DNA from: Nemophila menziesii
Taxonomy: Eukaryota > Streptophyta > Magnoliopsida > Boraginales > Hydrophyllaceae
NCBI GenBank assembly: GCA_029959085.1
Contig: JARWIR010000008.1
Span: 19,144,001-19,208,000, forward strand
DNA: 64,000 nucleotides
Reading direction: 5' to 3'
The notes under the pieces are model-generated. The model was not told where the DNA came from and ran no database searches. It saw nothing but the letters and a program-made list of their open reading frames with translations. Shown here one piece after another: positions 35,501 through 46,456 of the stretch. Both the position numbers and the translations under genes were made by a program. Numbering within the stretch: position 1 is the first letter of the stretch; every line of letters begins with the position of its first letter.

Positions 35501-36947
35501 ACACGTAAGAGAATACACCTCACAAGTGTATGGGTCGCCAAGTAATAAAAGTGATAAGTAAAACCGTCTCTGCATGGATTAAATGGTTAACTATATGCTT
35601 TTAACTAGAGACGAGATATATTATTGTGCTATAAATAAACTACGAAAGATTGGATTTTTATGACTAACCAGATTAAGAAATGATTAAATACGAAGACTAA
35701 ATAATAAGTAAGTTGAAAAGGGTTTTAAACTAAGTAGAGAAGCTATCTTGGAATATCTATGCTCGCCGAATCAACAACTATAACAATTACTTGAATAAAG
35801 GTTAATTTGGTAATTTTCACGTTAACCAAGATTCTAAAGTCCATCTAAGTTCTATCAGGATAAATAAGGGATAATTTCAATATATAGAGACCTCTCTTGA
35901 ATGATCCTTATATTTATTGAGTGACTAATTTTAAAAGCTTTAATTTGGCTATGTAAATTATCTAGCTCTTTTCGGTTCTTAAGAGCGATTCCCCACCAAG
36001 GTGTAACTAATAATCTAAGGAATATTATTCATGTGGCCCTTTATACAAAAAATAAAACTAATTCAAGATAATAATCAACATAAAAATAAACACAAATGAT
36101 TTCAATCTAAAAAGACCCCAATAATCATGAATAATTACATAGAAGTCTTTAAGGTTCACACATTAGACATCACATATTAATAGGGTATTTAGATCATACT
36201 TCAATTCAAAATTAAAATAAATAAATAAGCAGATATAATTAAGAGTTAGATGGGAAAGAAGGAATTACATTTGTTGTTTTTGGTTCATGCTTTGTTCATC
36301 TATGCTCTCTCTTGCTACAAAAGTAAAGTAAAATAAAATAAAAGTGTGTCTAAAAAGGTGAAAATTACCTATTTATACTACTAAAATCCAAATGTTTAAC
36401 TTATTGGCCCAAATTTTGAATCAAAAGTGACTCGTGGACTTCTTTGCTAAAACTGCACAACTCACGTCAAATTTCCAAAACATTCATAACTTCTTCATCT
36501 CAACTTAAAATTGATCTTCGTTTCTTCTCAGATGTACTAGAATACAAGATTTACCTTGTGCCTAATGGGCATGATCAGATTCAATATCAATTATTTGTCA
36601 TGCTTTTTCGCTTGACGAATCTGTTTTTCTAGATTTAGTGCTTTGACTTCTAATGATCTTTTTGGCTTCTTAGATTGTCTCAATCTTGTTTCCTCTCATC
36701 TTGGGAATTATCCTTAGTTTCTTGTATCCCTATACTGTCCTTTATATCCTTGGATCCTTCATGTTATAATAGTTACAAAATCGAAACACAAAACTACCTC
36801 AAATTGTTTTATAACGCTGATAATCTCATATAATAGCTAATAATTAAAATTATGCTAGATAATGGGATAAATACCACTTTTTAATCACAAAATGACCTAA
36901 AATACTGTCTTGGAAGTATAAAATTATGTCAAAAAATTTGAAACAGC
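35465..36947 (-). mobile_element. LTR distantly related to family S, probably a 3' LTR
   Basis: TG...CA termini (TGTGATATATAT ... GAAACA). The left part shares CAAGTGTA-GG-CGCCAAGTAAT-GTGATAA with the solo LTRs. On the minus strand there is a TATAAATAGG box, and just outside the right end the minus strand reads AGTTGGGGGGTTTTGC, a likely polypurine tract. This makes it the 3' LTR of a minus-strand element whose internal region lies to the right. A (TA)n run at about 35,467-35,498 sits at its left edge. No second LTR was found. Confidence 0.55.
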
Positions 36948-38420
36948 AAAACCCCCCAACTAAAGCATTGTTATCTCGATAATGTAAGCATAATAGGAGG
37001 AAATGAACCAAGAATCAACAATCATCATGTAGAACAAGCAACGATTCCTAAGCAATGTAAATATAACTTCTCATAAGGCTCATGCAAAAGGAATATTCAA
37101 TAAAACACTAATCATACAAATAATAAAAAAATGTCAAAATATCAAGAAAAGTTGGCTTCCTAATGCAAAATGGTCGTTCTTTCTTGGCTTAAAGTGGTGG
37201 CCATAATATGATAATGGATTCATCCATGTTGTCTAATGGTCAACTCACTTACTTTATTTCTACTCGATTGTCACTCAATCACCTAGCTGAATATTAGAAG
37301 GACTTTTCGGTTATAACGTAAGGTTTGGCTGAGGTATGATCTATATGGATAATTTCAAGTGAGATTTTGTCTCTCTCCTTACTAAACCAAACTACCATAC
37401 AAATAAGAGGTTGAGTTTTTCTCGCGTATATGTGATCACTGCCTCACTCATCCTTTTTGATGCATCACAAACATCCTCAATTCCTATATACAATGATTAA
37501 CATCCTTTTCCTTTATGATGTTTTTAAAAATGTCACTTGTTAGATTCTTTTAATTTTCTTTTTTTCTTTCTAGAAGACAAGCATGAACTGAGTTTTTATG
37601 TGTGGTTTCATGCTTGCTTCATTCTTTTATTTTTTACAACTTCTCATTTATTTTCTTGAATCTGGAAAGGAACACAATAATGTACATCATGATGTAGCAC
37701 AAATACAAATAAATTACTCCTGTTATATCTCTTTTCCATGAACATCCCACCACCCAAACTCAAGCTCGAAGATGGTTAATCATAAGTCATAGTGATTCGA
37801 GTACAAGTCGTATGGTAAAGTCCTACAATCTAAGGGGTACAAGCTTGTAATGTGGCTAACAAATAAAAAGGCTTAGGATCAGATAGGCTTATCATTTAGT
37901 CATAAAGCTAAAGGGAACACGTGGCTTGTCAAATAAATGTTTCGATCATTTCTCAAATTATGTGGTCTTGTTAACTCTTTTACGTCAAAGTTGCAGGTGA
38001 GGTGGTTTTTGACTAGGTTGGATCTCGATTATACACACTTATTCACTTCTCGCTTTATCCAAACTCACTTTATAATGCATTTCTAACTAACAATCCAGTC
38101 CACACTAACAAGTTTTCATACAAGTATTTAAAACATAATATGGACACTCCTAAAGCACAAACCTAGTTAATATCTCTAAATAGGTTATTACGAGTCACAC
38201 ATGTTAAAAAAGAATACAGTTAAGCTTCTATTTCTTAAACTAATTTTTTGTTTTTTATGTGTTTTTATGTTTTTTCGAAGGCATTAAACAAAAATAAAAG
38301 GGGACGAGAACAACGAATTATGTACCCCATCAAAAGCGAGCTGTGTCCTTACGACTCGTAAAGACTTTTAAATAAACAAAATTAAAGATTATACACCTAA
38401 ACATATACTATACATGCAAA
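36948..38420 (-). mobile_element. Probable internal region of the same element, non-coding relic
   Basis: Begins with the purine tract next to the LTR. No gag, protease, integrase or reverse transcriptase motif is recognisable in any frame over about 1.4 kb, so it is either a 3' untranslated segment or fully decayed. The right limit is arbitrary. Confidence 0.3.
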
Positions 38421-38559
38421 ATATACAAAACTAGAATGGTAAGAAATACACATCTTGAGGCTCAAAACCCTACGCACTTCGCGATCGTAACCAAAGAAGG
38501 TGATGTGAAGTATCCATGTCTACACTGGTTGAAGATAGACGTTGACCCTTATACGCGCG

Positions 38560-38715
38560 CACGTACACACACGCACACACACATACATGCACACACACTC
38601 GCACACTCTCACACACACGCGTGCACACATACACCCACACACCCACACACCCACACACACACACACCTACACACGCATGCGTGCGTACTCTCACACACCC
38701 ACATACACAAAATGT
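38560..38715. repeat. CA-rich microsatellite
   Basis: About 150 bp of (CA)n interrupted by CG, TG and CC variants. The histidine/threonine-rich and valine/cysteine-rich frames on the two strands are artefacts of it. Confidence 0.9.
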
Positions 38716-38884
38716 AACACACACATAACCACAGTTACCTCGTCGGTCACCGATGAGATTTGGAGCTTGATCCTTTCTCTGGTCACACTCGTAGGCCTCG
38801 TGGTCTTCTTTTCCATATCAATAGAACAAGTGCTTAAACCTATCTTTATTTGTATGACTAGAACTTTTCACTAAATTAACCTTC

Positions 38885-39300
38885 AATATATTAGTATTGA
38901 AAGGTAATTACTTATCCTTTAGGCAGATTGCCTCTCCGACTTGCGAACGACTCATATGTTATTGAGGCAGTTGCTCCTTGATACGTTTTTGATTGGTAGG
39001 TTTGAAGTTATACCAGTTATCTGCCACATGTTTCTTCTTACCGGAATCATTGACCCCATACTTATTCAAAAGATTCTCCTAAAAGATCTTTCCAGACTTC
39101 TCCTTAGAGAACAAATTGAAAATAGGGTTCTTCGTGTTGTTCATGAGTCGTCCACTATCTACCGAGTCACTTTTATTGAACTTGTCCTTGAGAATGAGAT
39201 ACGATATCAATTATTTTTTGGTAGTCGTTGCATTTTTAATAGGAGGGAGCTCTTCAGACACAACATAATTAAGATCATATTGCTCGAGACAGATTAGAAG
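38885..39300 (-). pseudogene. Copia gag fragment (family of the 60-64 kb element)
   Basis: On the minus strand the pieces include EQYDLNYVVSEELPP, KYGVNDSGKKKHVADNWYNF and TNQKRIKEQL. They correspond to YGLDFAIVEDPPLM, YGADDCGKKKYVIGNWY and the residues leading to MTQQLHVYENL in the decayed Copia element near 60.6-61.0 kb. Several stops interrupt it. Plus-strand frames here are shadows. No LTRs were identified next to it. Confidence 0.6.
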
Positions 39301-39859
39301 TATTTGTGCCCAATGTTTGTAGTTGGAACCATGCGCGGGTTCCAATATTGACATGTTGGGAAGTGTTGTTGCATTCAAGGTTGAACCAATAACGGGAAAG
39401 TGAAAATCTATTTTTGATACGTGGTTTCAACGAAATCCTTTTAAATTTGTTGGTAATAATATAATACAAATCGGTAAATGATAATCACAAGAAATATATT
39501 TAAATACGAAATGGCTAGTTACAACAAGTTACACTTAATTATAAAAACTGAATTACAACCAAAGTTACAACGAAATACAAAACTATTGAGTAATAACATG
39601 ACATCTACAATCACTTCGTTAAAAAGGATTTTTCGGGTATAGCCAGTATCCTCAATAGATTACTATTACTACTCTAGCTTAGGCTAACAAACGTTTGGAG
39701 TGGCGGATAGTTTAGATCTATCTTTTCTAGTGTCTTTGATCATGAATTTCAACCTGACATGAACCAAGGATGGACGTTCCAAGCATGGGTGGTGGTAAGT
39801 AGGGCATTTTCCATACTTTTCATCTCTAGATAGTTGAGTTATTTGAAATGCATACATAG
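39301..39859. other. Non-coding stretch, nothing recognised
   Basis: No coding region or element boundary is seen before the target duplication of the MITE at 39,860. Confidence 0.4.
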
Positions 39860-40001
39860 AAGAAATAAAAGAAAATTATATTTTTAGGCCATTACCTATA
39901 GTCTAAAAATATTTTTAGACCAAATGTTTTTAAAGTATCATATTTAGGCGGGTAAAACTCTCGTGTGGCCCTTAATATTTACCCAAAGTGGAGTGGAAGC
40001 C

Positions 40002-41162
40002 TGTTAGCCTCACCTTGTTTTTATTCCCGTTTTAATATTCGACAAATCATTATTTAAACTAAAATTCATTTTGGTATCACTTACCATGTTTTCCAAAACC
40101 CCTCATTAGATTAGTTGTGCTTACTTCATTGTTACTTAGCTTGAAATTCAAAATAGCAGCCCCGCGGTACACCGGACGAGTGACGCGGTACACCGCAGGT
40201 CACGGACCAGAAGCACGGTGCACTAGATGGCCCGACCAGTAAGCTCAGAAATCTGCACGGTACACCGGACATTTGTCACGGTACACCGGACCACTACACG
40301 GAGCAGGGATGCGGTACACTACATAGTCCGACCAGTAAGCTCAAAAGTTAGTCGAACAGTCATGCGGTGCACCGGACCATATCCGCGGTACACCGCACGA
40401 GCGGGTTTCAGCTCTATTACTAGAGGACAAAGCTTATATCCGTTGGAGATAAAATAGATCCGTTGGAGAGAAGCCTTATGACCGTTGGATCATCTTTTCA
40501 GCTATAAAATGGAGTTCATTCAAGACACAACTTAAGCCTTCCATCTACCAATCTTAAGAGCAATTAATTCTATCATTCAAGGAGGTTTCAAAGGAGCATT
40601 CAAGTCATATTTATTGTGAAGCTATTAGTTCTATCTACTCATTTAGGAGTTTAGTCACAAAGCTTTTATAAGCACCCCTAAACACTTTTTCCTTTCCTCT
40701 TAGTTCTTGTAATAGATTAAGAGAGTAGTGTGAGCATAGGTTTATGCTTGGTTCCTTGTGTTGGTGATAACACAAGTGTATTTCCTTCAAAGGGTTTTTG
40801 AAGTGGTTGTAAGGGTTTGTATCTCACCCGGTTAAGAGTTACGAAGATTAGTAGAGAATCTTGCAAATCCTAAGGAGGCTTCCTTAGGTAGTGGATGTAG
40901 GGAAACCGAACCACTATACATCGTTGTGTATCGTATTCTATCTCTACACTCTTTATATTTCCGCACTCTATATGCTTGATAAAATGCCTACTTGAATAGT
41001 TTGATATTATTGTCTATTAGGATTATCTAGTTTTATACTATTTAGTTTGCTAATACAATAGGATTCAAATTAGCTTTTAATTTTATTTACTTGAAATAAA
41101 ATTAGCCGATTAATTTCTATTGTCCTATTCAACCCCCCTTCTAGGACGCATATAGTATATCA
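40002..41162 (+). repeat. Copia LTR 1
   Basis: 1,161 bp, TGTTAGCCTC ... GTATATCA. The U3 region has eight copies of a CGGTACACCGGAC-like motif (about 40,163-40,405). A TATA box, GCTATAAAATGG, lies at 40,501-40,512, so transcription should begin about 30 bp further on. The 76-codon open frame inside the motif array is not a gene. Confidence 0.95.
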
Positions 41163-41164
41163 AT

Positions 41165-41176
41165 TGGTATCAGAGC
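41165..41176 (+). other. Primer binding site, unit 1
   Basis: TGGTATCAGAGC, complementary to the 3' end of initiator tRNA-Met in the usual plant Copia fashion, two bases after the LTR. The same site occurs in unit 2 at 47,620-47,631. Confidence 0.9.
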
Positions 41177-41217
41177 CTAGCTCTATTGTACTTAATCGTT
41201 TCTAGAGTTAATACGAT

Positions 41218-43008
41218 ATGGACTCTAATCAACCGGAAGGTTCATGTTCTACTAGACCTCCGCTTTTTGTAGGAAAAGACTACTTTGGATGGAAAAAGAA
41301 GATGGAGATTCATGTGAAAGGAATCGATTACTTTTTATGGATGGCTATCAAAAAGGGTCCTTATATTCCTTACGTTGCCGGAAGTACAACGGAGGTAAAA
41401 GATGAAGATGATTACAATGATCAAGACATAGCTAAACTTACCAAAAACAACAAAGCTATGAACATCCTCATAAATGGATTAAGTGTCACGGAATATGCTA
41501 GAGTGAGTGAATGCAATTCCGCTCATGAAATGTGGCAACTCTTGGAGCTATCATATCAAGGAACGGAAGATATTAAGGAAACCAAGATTGGTCTCTTTAT
41601 CACTAAGTATGAGCTTTTTCGTATGGAGCCCGATGAAGCCTTGAATGCTATGCATCAAAGATTTTCTAACATTGTTAACACTTTGAAGACTCTTGGTCAA
41701 GAGTACACCAACAAGGAACAATGTCGAAAAATCTTATTTGCTCTTCCAAGGAAATACAAGACAAAGATCAACTCTATAAGAGACACTAAAGATCTTTCAA
41801 AGATGACGGTTCATGAACTCATTTGCAACCTCATGACGGAAGAACTTGTGCTTGAAGAAGAAAAGATAAGAGATGATAAGGAGAAGAAAATTAAGAAATC
41901 TATTGCTTTCCATGCCATGAGTTCTAAGTTGAAAGAACGAAAAGAAAGGAAAGAAAGTGAAGAAGAAAACTCTCATGAAGAAGAAACTAGTGAAGATGAA
42001 GGAGTGGCTATGCTAGCAAGAGACATGAAAAAATTCATGAGATATAAACGCTTTGCCAAGAAAGGAAGCTCTTCCACACCCTACAAGAAGAATGATAGAG
42101 CTATCAAACAAGATGAACCCACTTGCTATCATTGCAAGAAGGTTGGTCACATCAAAACCTATTGTCCTCTTCTTCAAAAGGAGAAACCGAAAAGAGCTAT
42201 GCATGCCAATATCACTTGGGATACTCAAAATTCGGATGAAGAAGAAAGTGATAATGAAAATGTCAATCTTGTTGCCTTTATGGGAAAAGTTGAGAATGAT
42301 GAAGATGCTTCTTCGGATGATGATACCGGTACTACTCACTTTGCCTTTATGGCAAATCATGATGAGGTAACTCCTAAATCCAAACTCTCTTTAACTAATG
42401 ATGATGCTAGTGAACAAGATATTCATGAGGCATTTGATTCTCTTTATAATGATTTTTTAAATTCTATTGAAACAAACAAAGTTTTAACAAAAGATTTAGA
42501 ATTTGAGAAAAATAGAACTAAAGAGGTTTTAAAAGCTTTGGAAGATTGTCAAAATCTTTGTGATGAATGTATAGATGATAATGAGAAACTTCATCTTATT
42601 GAGAAAAATCTTTTGGAAGAAAAAGCTTTGTTAGAGAAAAAGATTGTTGATCAAAATGCCATTATTTTAAAATTTACTAGTGGGCAAGAAAACTTGGATT
42701 TGATTTTAGGTTCTCAAAGAATGGCTTGTGAAAAAAGTGGTGTTGGATATGATCCATTCACTCACCAAAAACCTTTGAAAAATGTCTTTGTAAAATCAAA
42801 AATTTCAAATGCAATTCCATCCTCTTCAAAATCTTCAATCACTTGCACCTATTGTGAAAAACTTGGTCATGATGCATCTCATTGTTACTATCGTAAATTA
42901 TTAGATTTGGGATCTCTTGTGCCAATTTGGAAAAGACCTAAATGGGTCTTAAAAAGAAAATCCACTAACCCTCATGGACCCAATCCAAATTGGGTACCTA
43001 AAGCTTAA
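41218..43008 (+). CDS. gag: Copia gag, unit 1 (596 aa)
   Basis: Nucleocapsid/capsid protein that packages the element RNA into virus-like particles in the cytoplasm. It starts at the first ATG after the primer site (MDSNQPEGSC). Residues about 15-230 match the UBN2-type gag domain of plant Copia elements (YFGWKKKMEIHVKG, EMWQLLELSYQGTEDIKETK). Residues 230-260 and 335-385 are highly acidic or charged. There are two CCHC zinc knuckles: CYHCKKVGHIKTYC (303-316) and CTYCEKLGHDASHC (543-556). A Lys/Glu-rich coiled coil lies between them at about 420-510. It ends with TAA at 43,006. The downstream pol frame is in the same phase, so a Gag-Pol fusion would need two stops (43,006 and 43,024) to be bypassed. 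Confidence 0.93.
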   Translation: MDSNQPEGSCSTRPPLFVGKDYFGWKKKMEIHVKGIDYFLWMAIKKGPYIPYVAGSTTEVKDEDDYNDQDIAKLTKNNKAMNILINGLSVTEYARVSECNSAHEMWQLLELSYQGTEDIKETKIGLFITKYELFRMEPDEALNAMHQRFSNIVNTLKTLGQEYTNKEQCRKILFALPRKYKTKINSIRDTKDLSKMTVHELICNLMTEELVLEEEKIRDDKEKKIKKSIAFHAMSSKLKERKERKESEEENSHEEETSEDEGVAMLARDMKKFMRYKRFAKKGSSSTPYKKNDRAIKQDEPTCYHCKKVGHIKTYCPLLQKEKPKRAMHANITWDTQNSDEEESDNENVNLVAFMGKVENDEDASSDDDTGTTHFAFMANHDEVTPKSKLSLTNDDASEQDIHEAFDSLYNDFLNSIETNKVLTKDLEFEKNRTKEVLKALEDCQNLCDECIDDNEKLHLIEKNLLEEKALLEKKIVDQNAIILKFTSGQENLDLILGSQRMACEKSGVGYDPFTHQKPLKNVFVKSKISNAIPSSSKSSITCTYCEKLGHDASHCYYRKLLDLGSLVPIWKRPKWVLKRKSTNPHGPNPNWVPKA

Positions 43009-43029
43009 ATTACTTGTTGTTTGTAGGGG

Positions 43030-46000
43030 TTGAGCATCAAGAAGCAAATTATATGGCTACTTGATAGTGGATGCTCAAGACACATGACCGGAAATCCATC
43101 ATTATTTACAAATTTATATAAAACTAAAGGTGATAAAGTTACTTTTGCCGACAACACTAAGAAACGCGTTTTGGGTAAAGGTAACATTGGTAATATGGAC
43201 TCTTTACTTATCTCTAATGTGTTACTTGTTGAGGGTCTCTCTTTTAACTTGCTTAGTATTAGTCAACTTTGTGATGTTGGTTTTAGTGTTAAATTTGAAG
43301 CATCTAGATGTGTTGTTTTCAAAAATGATGAGTTAGATACTATGTTTATTGCAAAAAGATCGGATAATGTTTTTGTTGTTGATCTTGAAAGTCTTATGTG
43401 CAAAAATATTAAATGCTTATCCGTGGTTAATGATAGTTGGCTTTGGCATAGACGGTTAGGACATGCTAGCATGGATTTAATTTCAAAATTATCTAGAAAA
43501 AATCTTGTTGTTGGTTTGCCTATTTACAAATTTGATAAAGATAAATTATGTGATGCATGTCAACTTGGTAAACAACATCGTTCATCTTTTAAATCCATTA
43601 ATAAGGTCATCACCGTTAGGCCACTTCAATTATTGCATATGGACCTTTTTGGTCCCGTTGATGTCACTAGTCTAGGAGGGTCTAGGTATGTCTTTGTTGT
43701 TGTTGATGATTACACTAGATTCACATGGGTGATGTTCCTTGCTTTGAAAAGTGATGCCTTCAATGAATTTGCAAAACTTTGTAGAAAGGTGCAAAATGAG
43801 AAAGGCTACTCTATTACATGCATTCGTAGTGATAATGGTAGTGAATACGTGAATTCTCCTTTTGTGCATTTTTGTGATGAATTTGGGATTGAGCATAATT
43901 TTTCGGCCCCTAGAACTCCCCAACAAAATGGGGTAGTGGAAAGGAAAAACCGAACTCTACAAGAAATGGCTAGAACAATGCTAAAAGAACATAGCTTGCC
44001 TACATACTTTTGGGGTGAAGCCGTTCATACGGCTTGTTATGTGTTAAATAGAGTTCTTATTAGACCCCTTATTAAGAAAACCCCTTATGAGCTTTGGAAT
44101 GGTAGACCACCAACTATTGCTTATTTTCGTGTTTTTGGGTGCAAATGTTTTATCCTAAACACTAGGGACTATTTGGGAAAATTTGATGCTAAATCGGATG
44201 AAGGCATTTTTCTTGGTTATTCCACTAAAGGAAAAGCCTATCGCATTTTCAACAAACGTACTCGTACCATTGAGGAATCTATGCATGTTGACTTTGATGA
44301 GACTAATCCGTTTTGTATCAAGAAAGTGGTAGATGTTGTTGAGGATACTCCACTAGATCAACCCTTAGAATCTCCTACTCAAGAAGTCAAATCTCATGAA
44401 GAATCTCTTAAGGAAAATGATCAAGGGTTAAATGAAGCTAGTACGGATTTACCAAGGTGTTGGAAACATATCAAAGATCACCCAAGTGAGTTAATTCTAG
44501 GTGATCCAAAAGAAGGTGTTACCACTCGCTCCCGTATTATTGCTCTTTGTGCTCATCAAGCATTCTTATCTCAAATTGAGCCCAAGAATATTAAAGAAGC
44601 TTTGTTAGATGATCATTGGATTAATGCTATGCATGAGGAATTAAATCAATTTGAGCGTAGCAAAGTTTGGACATTAATGGAGAAACCAATTGGCCCCACT
44701 ATTATTGGCACTAAGTGGATATTTCGCAACAAGCTAGATGACACCGGCATCATTACTAGAAATAAAGCAAGGTTAGTTGCTCAAGGGTACAATCAAGAAG
44801 AAGGTATTGATTTCGATGAAACTTTTGCTCCCGTAGCTAGACTTGAATCTATTCGTATGCTACTTGCTTTTGCTTGTTATATGAATTTTAAACTTTATCA
44901 AATGGATGTCAAAAGTGCTTTTTTAAATGGTTTTATAGACGAGGAAGTTTTTGTTAAACAACCTCCGGGTTTTGAAGATCCAAAATTTCCAAATCATGTT
45001 TTTAAACTTTCAAAGGCTTTATATGGTTTAAAACAAGCTCCTCGTGCTTGGTATGAAAGATTAAGCAAATTTTTATTAGATGATGGTTTTAAAAGAGGAA
45101 AAATTGACTCCACTTTATTTATAAAAAGGTCTTCAAAAGATATCCTTCTTGTTCAAATTTATGTGGATGATATTATATTTGGTGCTACTAATGAAAATCT
45201 TTGTGAGAATTTTTCTAAAAGCATGCATAAGGAATTTGAGATGAGCATGATGGGAGAATTAAATTACTTTCTTGGACTACAAATCAAGCAAATGAAAGAT
45301 GGTATCTTTGTCAATCAAGCCAAATACACAAGAGAATTGATCAAAAAATTTGGCCTTGAAGATGCAAAGGAAATTGGAACTCCAATGAGCACATCCACAA
45401 AATTAGACAAAGATGAAGATGGTAAGGATGTTGATGAGAAACTATATCGAGGTATGATTGGTAGCTTACTTTATCTTACCGCTTCTAGACCCGATATTAT
45501 GTTCCCCGTGTGTCTTTGTGCTAGATTTCAATCTTCTCCCAAAGAAACCCATCTTAGTGCCGTTAAGTGTATTTTTAGGTATTTGAAAGGAACCCTTAGT
45601 CTAGGACTTTGGTACCCAAGATTTACCTCCTTTGAACTAATAGGTTATTCGGATGCCGATTATGCCGGTTGTAGACTTGATAGGAAGAGCACTAGTGGTA
45701 GTTGCAAATTCTTAGGTCAATCCCTTGTTTCATGGTCTAGTAGAAAACAAAATAGTGTTTCCTTATCCACGGCCGAAGCCGAATATGTTGCGGCCGGAAA
45801 TTGTGTGACTCAAATTCTTTGGATGAAACAAACCTTACTAGATTTTGGCCTAGAGTATGATCGTGTTCCCATTCGTTGTGATAACACTAGTGCTATCAAT
45901 CTTACCAAAAATCCCATTCAACACTCTAGAACAAAACACATAGAAATCCGCCATCATTTTATCCGTGATCACACTCAAAAAGGGGACATTGTACTTGAAT

Positions 46001-46101
46001 TTGTTACCTCCGAAAATCAATTAGCCGATATCTTTACTAAACCTCTACCCCAAGATCTTTTTGAGAAAATTCGGTGTGAAATTGGCATGCAAATTCTCTA
46101 A
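43030..46101 (+). CDS. pol: Copia pol, unit 1: protease, integrase, reverse transcriptase, RNase H
   Basis: An open frame of about 1,023 codons with no ATG near its start (first codons TTG AGC ATC), as expected for a protein made as a Gag fusion. Domains in order: aspartic protease (LLDSGCSRHMTG, D12-S-G), integrase zinc region (WHRRLGH ... CDACQLGKQH, about 137-180), integrase core with D205, D268, E304 (spacing of 35 before the E), reverse transcriptase with YVDD at 711-714 and YGLKQAPRAWYERL upstream. RNase H follows (D875 in YSDADYAG; STAEAEYVAA near 915). All catalytic residues are present and there is no internal stop, so this copy is potentially active. There is no env-like ORF downstream. 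Confidence 0.93.
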   Translation: MSIKKQIIWLLDSGCSRHMTGNPSLFTNLYKTKGDKVTFADNTKKRVLGKGNIGNMDSLLISNVLLVEGLSFNLLSISQLCDVGFSVKFEASRCVVFKNDELDTMFIAKRSDNVFVVDLESLMCKNIKCLSVVNDSWLWHRRLGHASMDLISKLSRKNLVVGLPIYKFDKDKLCDACQLGKQHRSSFKSINKVITVRPLQLLHMDLFGPVDVTSLGGSRYVFVVVDDYTRFTWVMFLALKSDAFNEFAKLCRKVQNEKGYSITCIRSDNGSEYVNSPFVHFCDEFGIEHNFSAPRTPQQNGVVERKNRTLQEMARTMLKEHSLPTYFWGEAVHTACYVLNRVLIRPLIKKTPYELWNGRPPTIAYFRVFGCKCFILNTRDYLGKFDAKSDEGIFLGYSTKGKAYRIFNKRTRTIEESMHVDFDETNPFCIKKVVDVVEDTPLDQPLESPTQEVKSHEESLKENDQGLNEASTDLPRCWKHIKDHPSELILGDPKEGVTTRSRIIALCAHQAFLSQIEPKNIKEALLDDHWINAMHEELNQFERSKVWTLMEKPIGPTIIGTKWIFRNKLDDTGIITRNKARLVAQGYNQEEGIDFDETFAPVARLESIRMLLAFACYMNFKLYQMDVKSAFLNGFIDEEVFVKQPPGFEDPKFPNHVFKLSKALYGLKQAPRAWYERLSKFLLDDGFKRGKIDSTLFIKRSSKDILLVQIYVDDIIFGATNENLCENFSKSMHKEFEMSMMGELNYFLGLQIKQMKDGIFVNQAKYTRELIKKFGLEDAKEIGTPMSTSTKLDKDEDGKDVDEKLYRGMIGSLLYLTASRPDIMFPVCLCARFQSSPKETHLSAVKCIFRYLKGTLSLGLWYPRFTSFELIGYSDADYAGCRLDRKSTSGSCKFLGQSLVSWSSRKQNSVSLSTAEAEYVAAGNCVTQILWMKQTLLDFGLEYDRVPIRCDNTSAINLTKNPIQHSRTKHIEIRHHFIRDHTQKGDIVLEFVTSENQLADIFTKPLPQDLFEKIRCEIGMQIL

Positions 46102-46456
46102 CCTTTCTTTCATGCCATTTGTGTTTAGTACTTTTTGTGTATATATGTTTGTTGCTAATATTTTCTTGATGTTTTAGGGTCCTTGAAGCTTCTAATTGTT
46201 ATCCTTTTAGTACCTTGGTCCTTGTTTTTACTCAAAATGTGTTTTGACCCCTTAAAATTTTCAAAATCGTATCATTTGTTCTTTTTGTTGTTGACAAAGG
46301 GGGAGAAATTTTAGTAAAACTTTTTCAAATGCATTTTGTGAGGGGGAGTTTTATAAAAAACTCTAGTGATTAGGTTGAGGGGGAGTTTTTGATCAAAACT
46401 TAATCTTAGGCATCTTCAAAAGTTTATGATTTGTCAAACATCAAAAAGGGGGAGAT
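46102..46456 (+). other. Copia 3' untranslated region with repeated purine tracts, unit 1
   Basis: After the pol stop there are four GGGGGAG tracts (about 46,299-46,306, 46,342-46,349, 46,379-46,386 and 46,447-46,454). The last, AAAAAGGGGGAGA, directly precedes LTR 2 and should be the polypurine tract that primes plus-strand synthesis. The others may be extra primers. The copy in unit 2 lies 6,455 bp further on. Confidence 0.8.

Noticed and set aside
38436..38874. Histidine/threonine-rich and valine/cysteine-rich frames on both strands
   Set aside because: Artefacts of the CA microsatellite.
38941..39297. 118-codon plus-strand frame
   Set aside because: It is the antisense of a Copia gag relic, which makes better sense on the minus strand.
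40227..40457. 76-codon frame present three times (also 46,682 and 53,137)
   Set aside because: Lies wholly inside the Copia LTR, upstream of the TATA box, across a repeated motif array. It repeats only because the LTR repeats.
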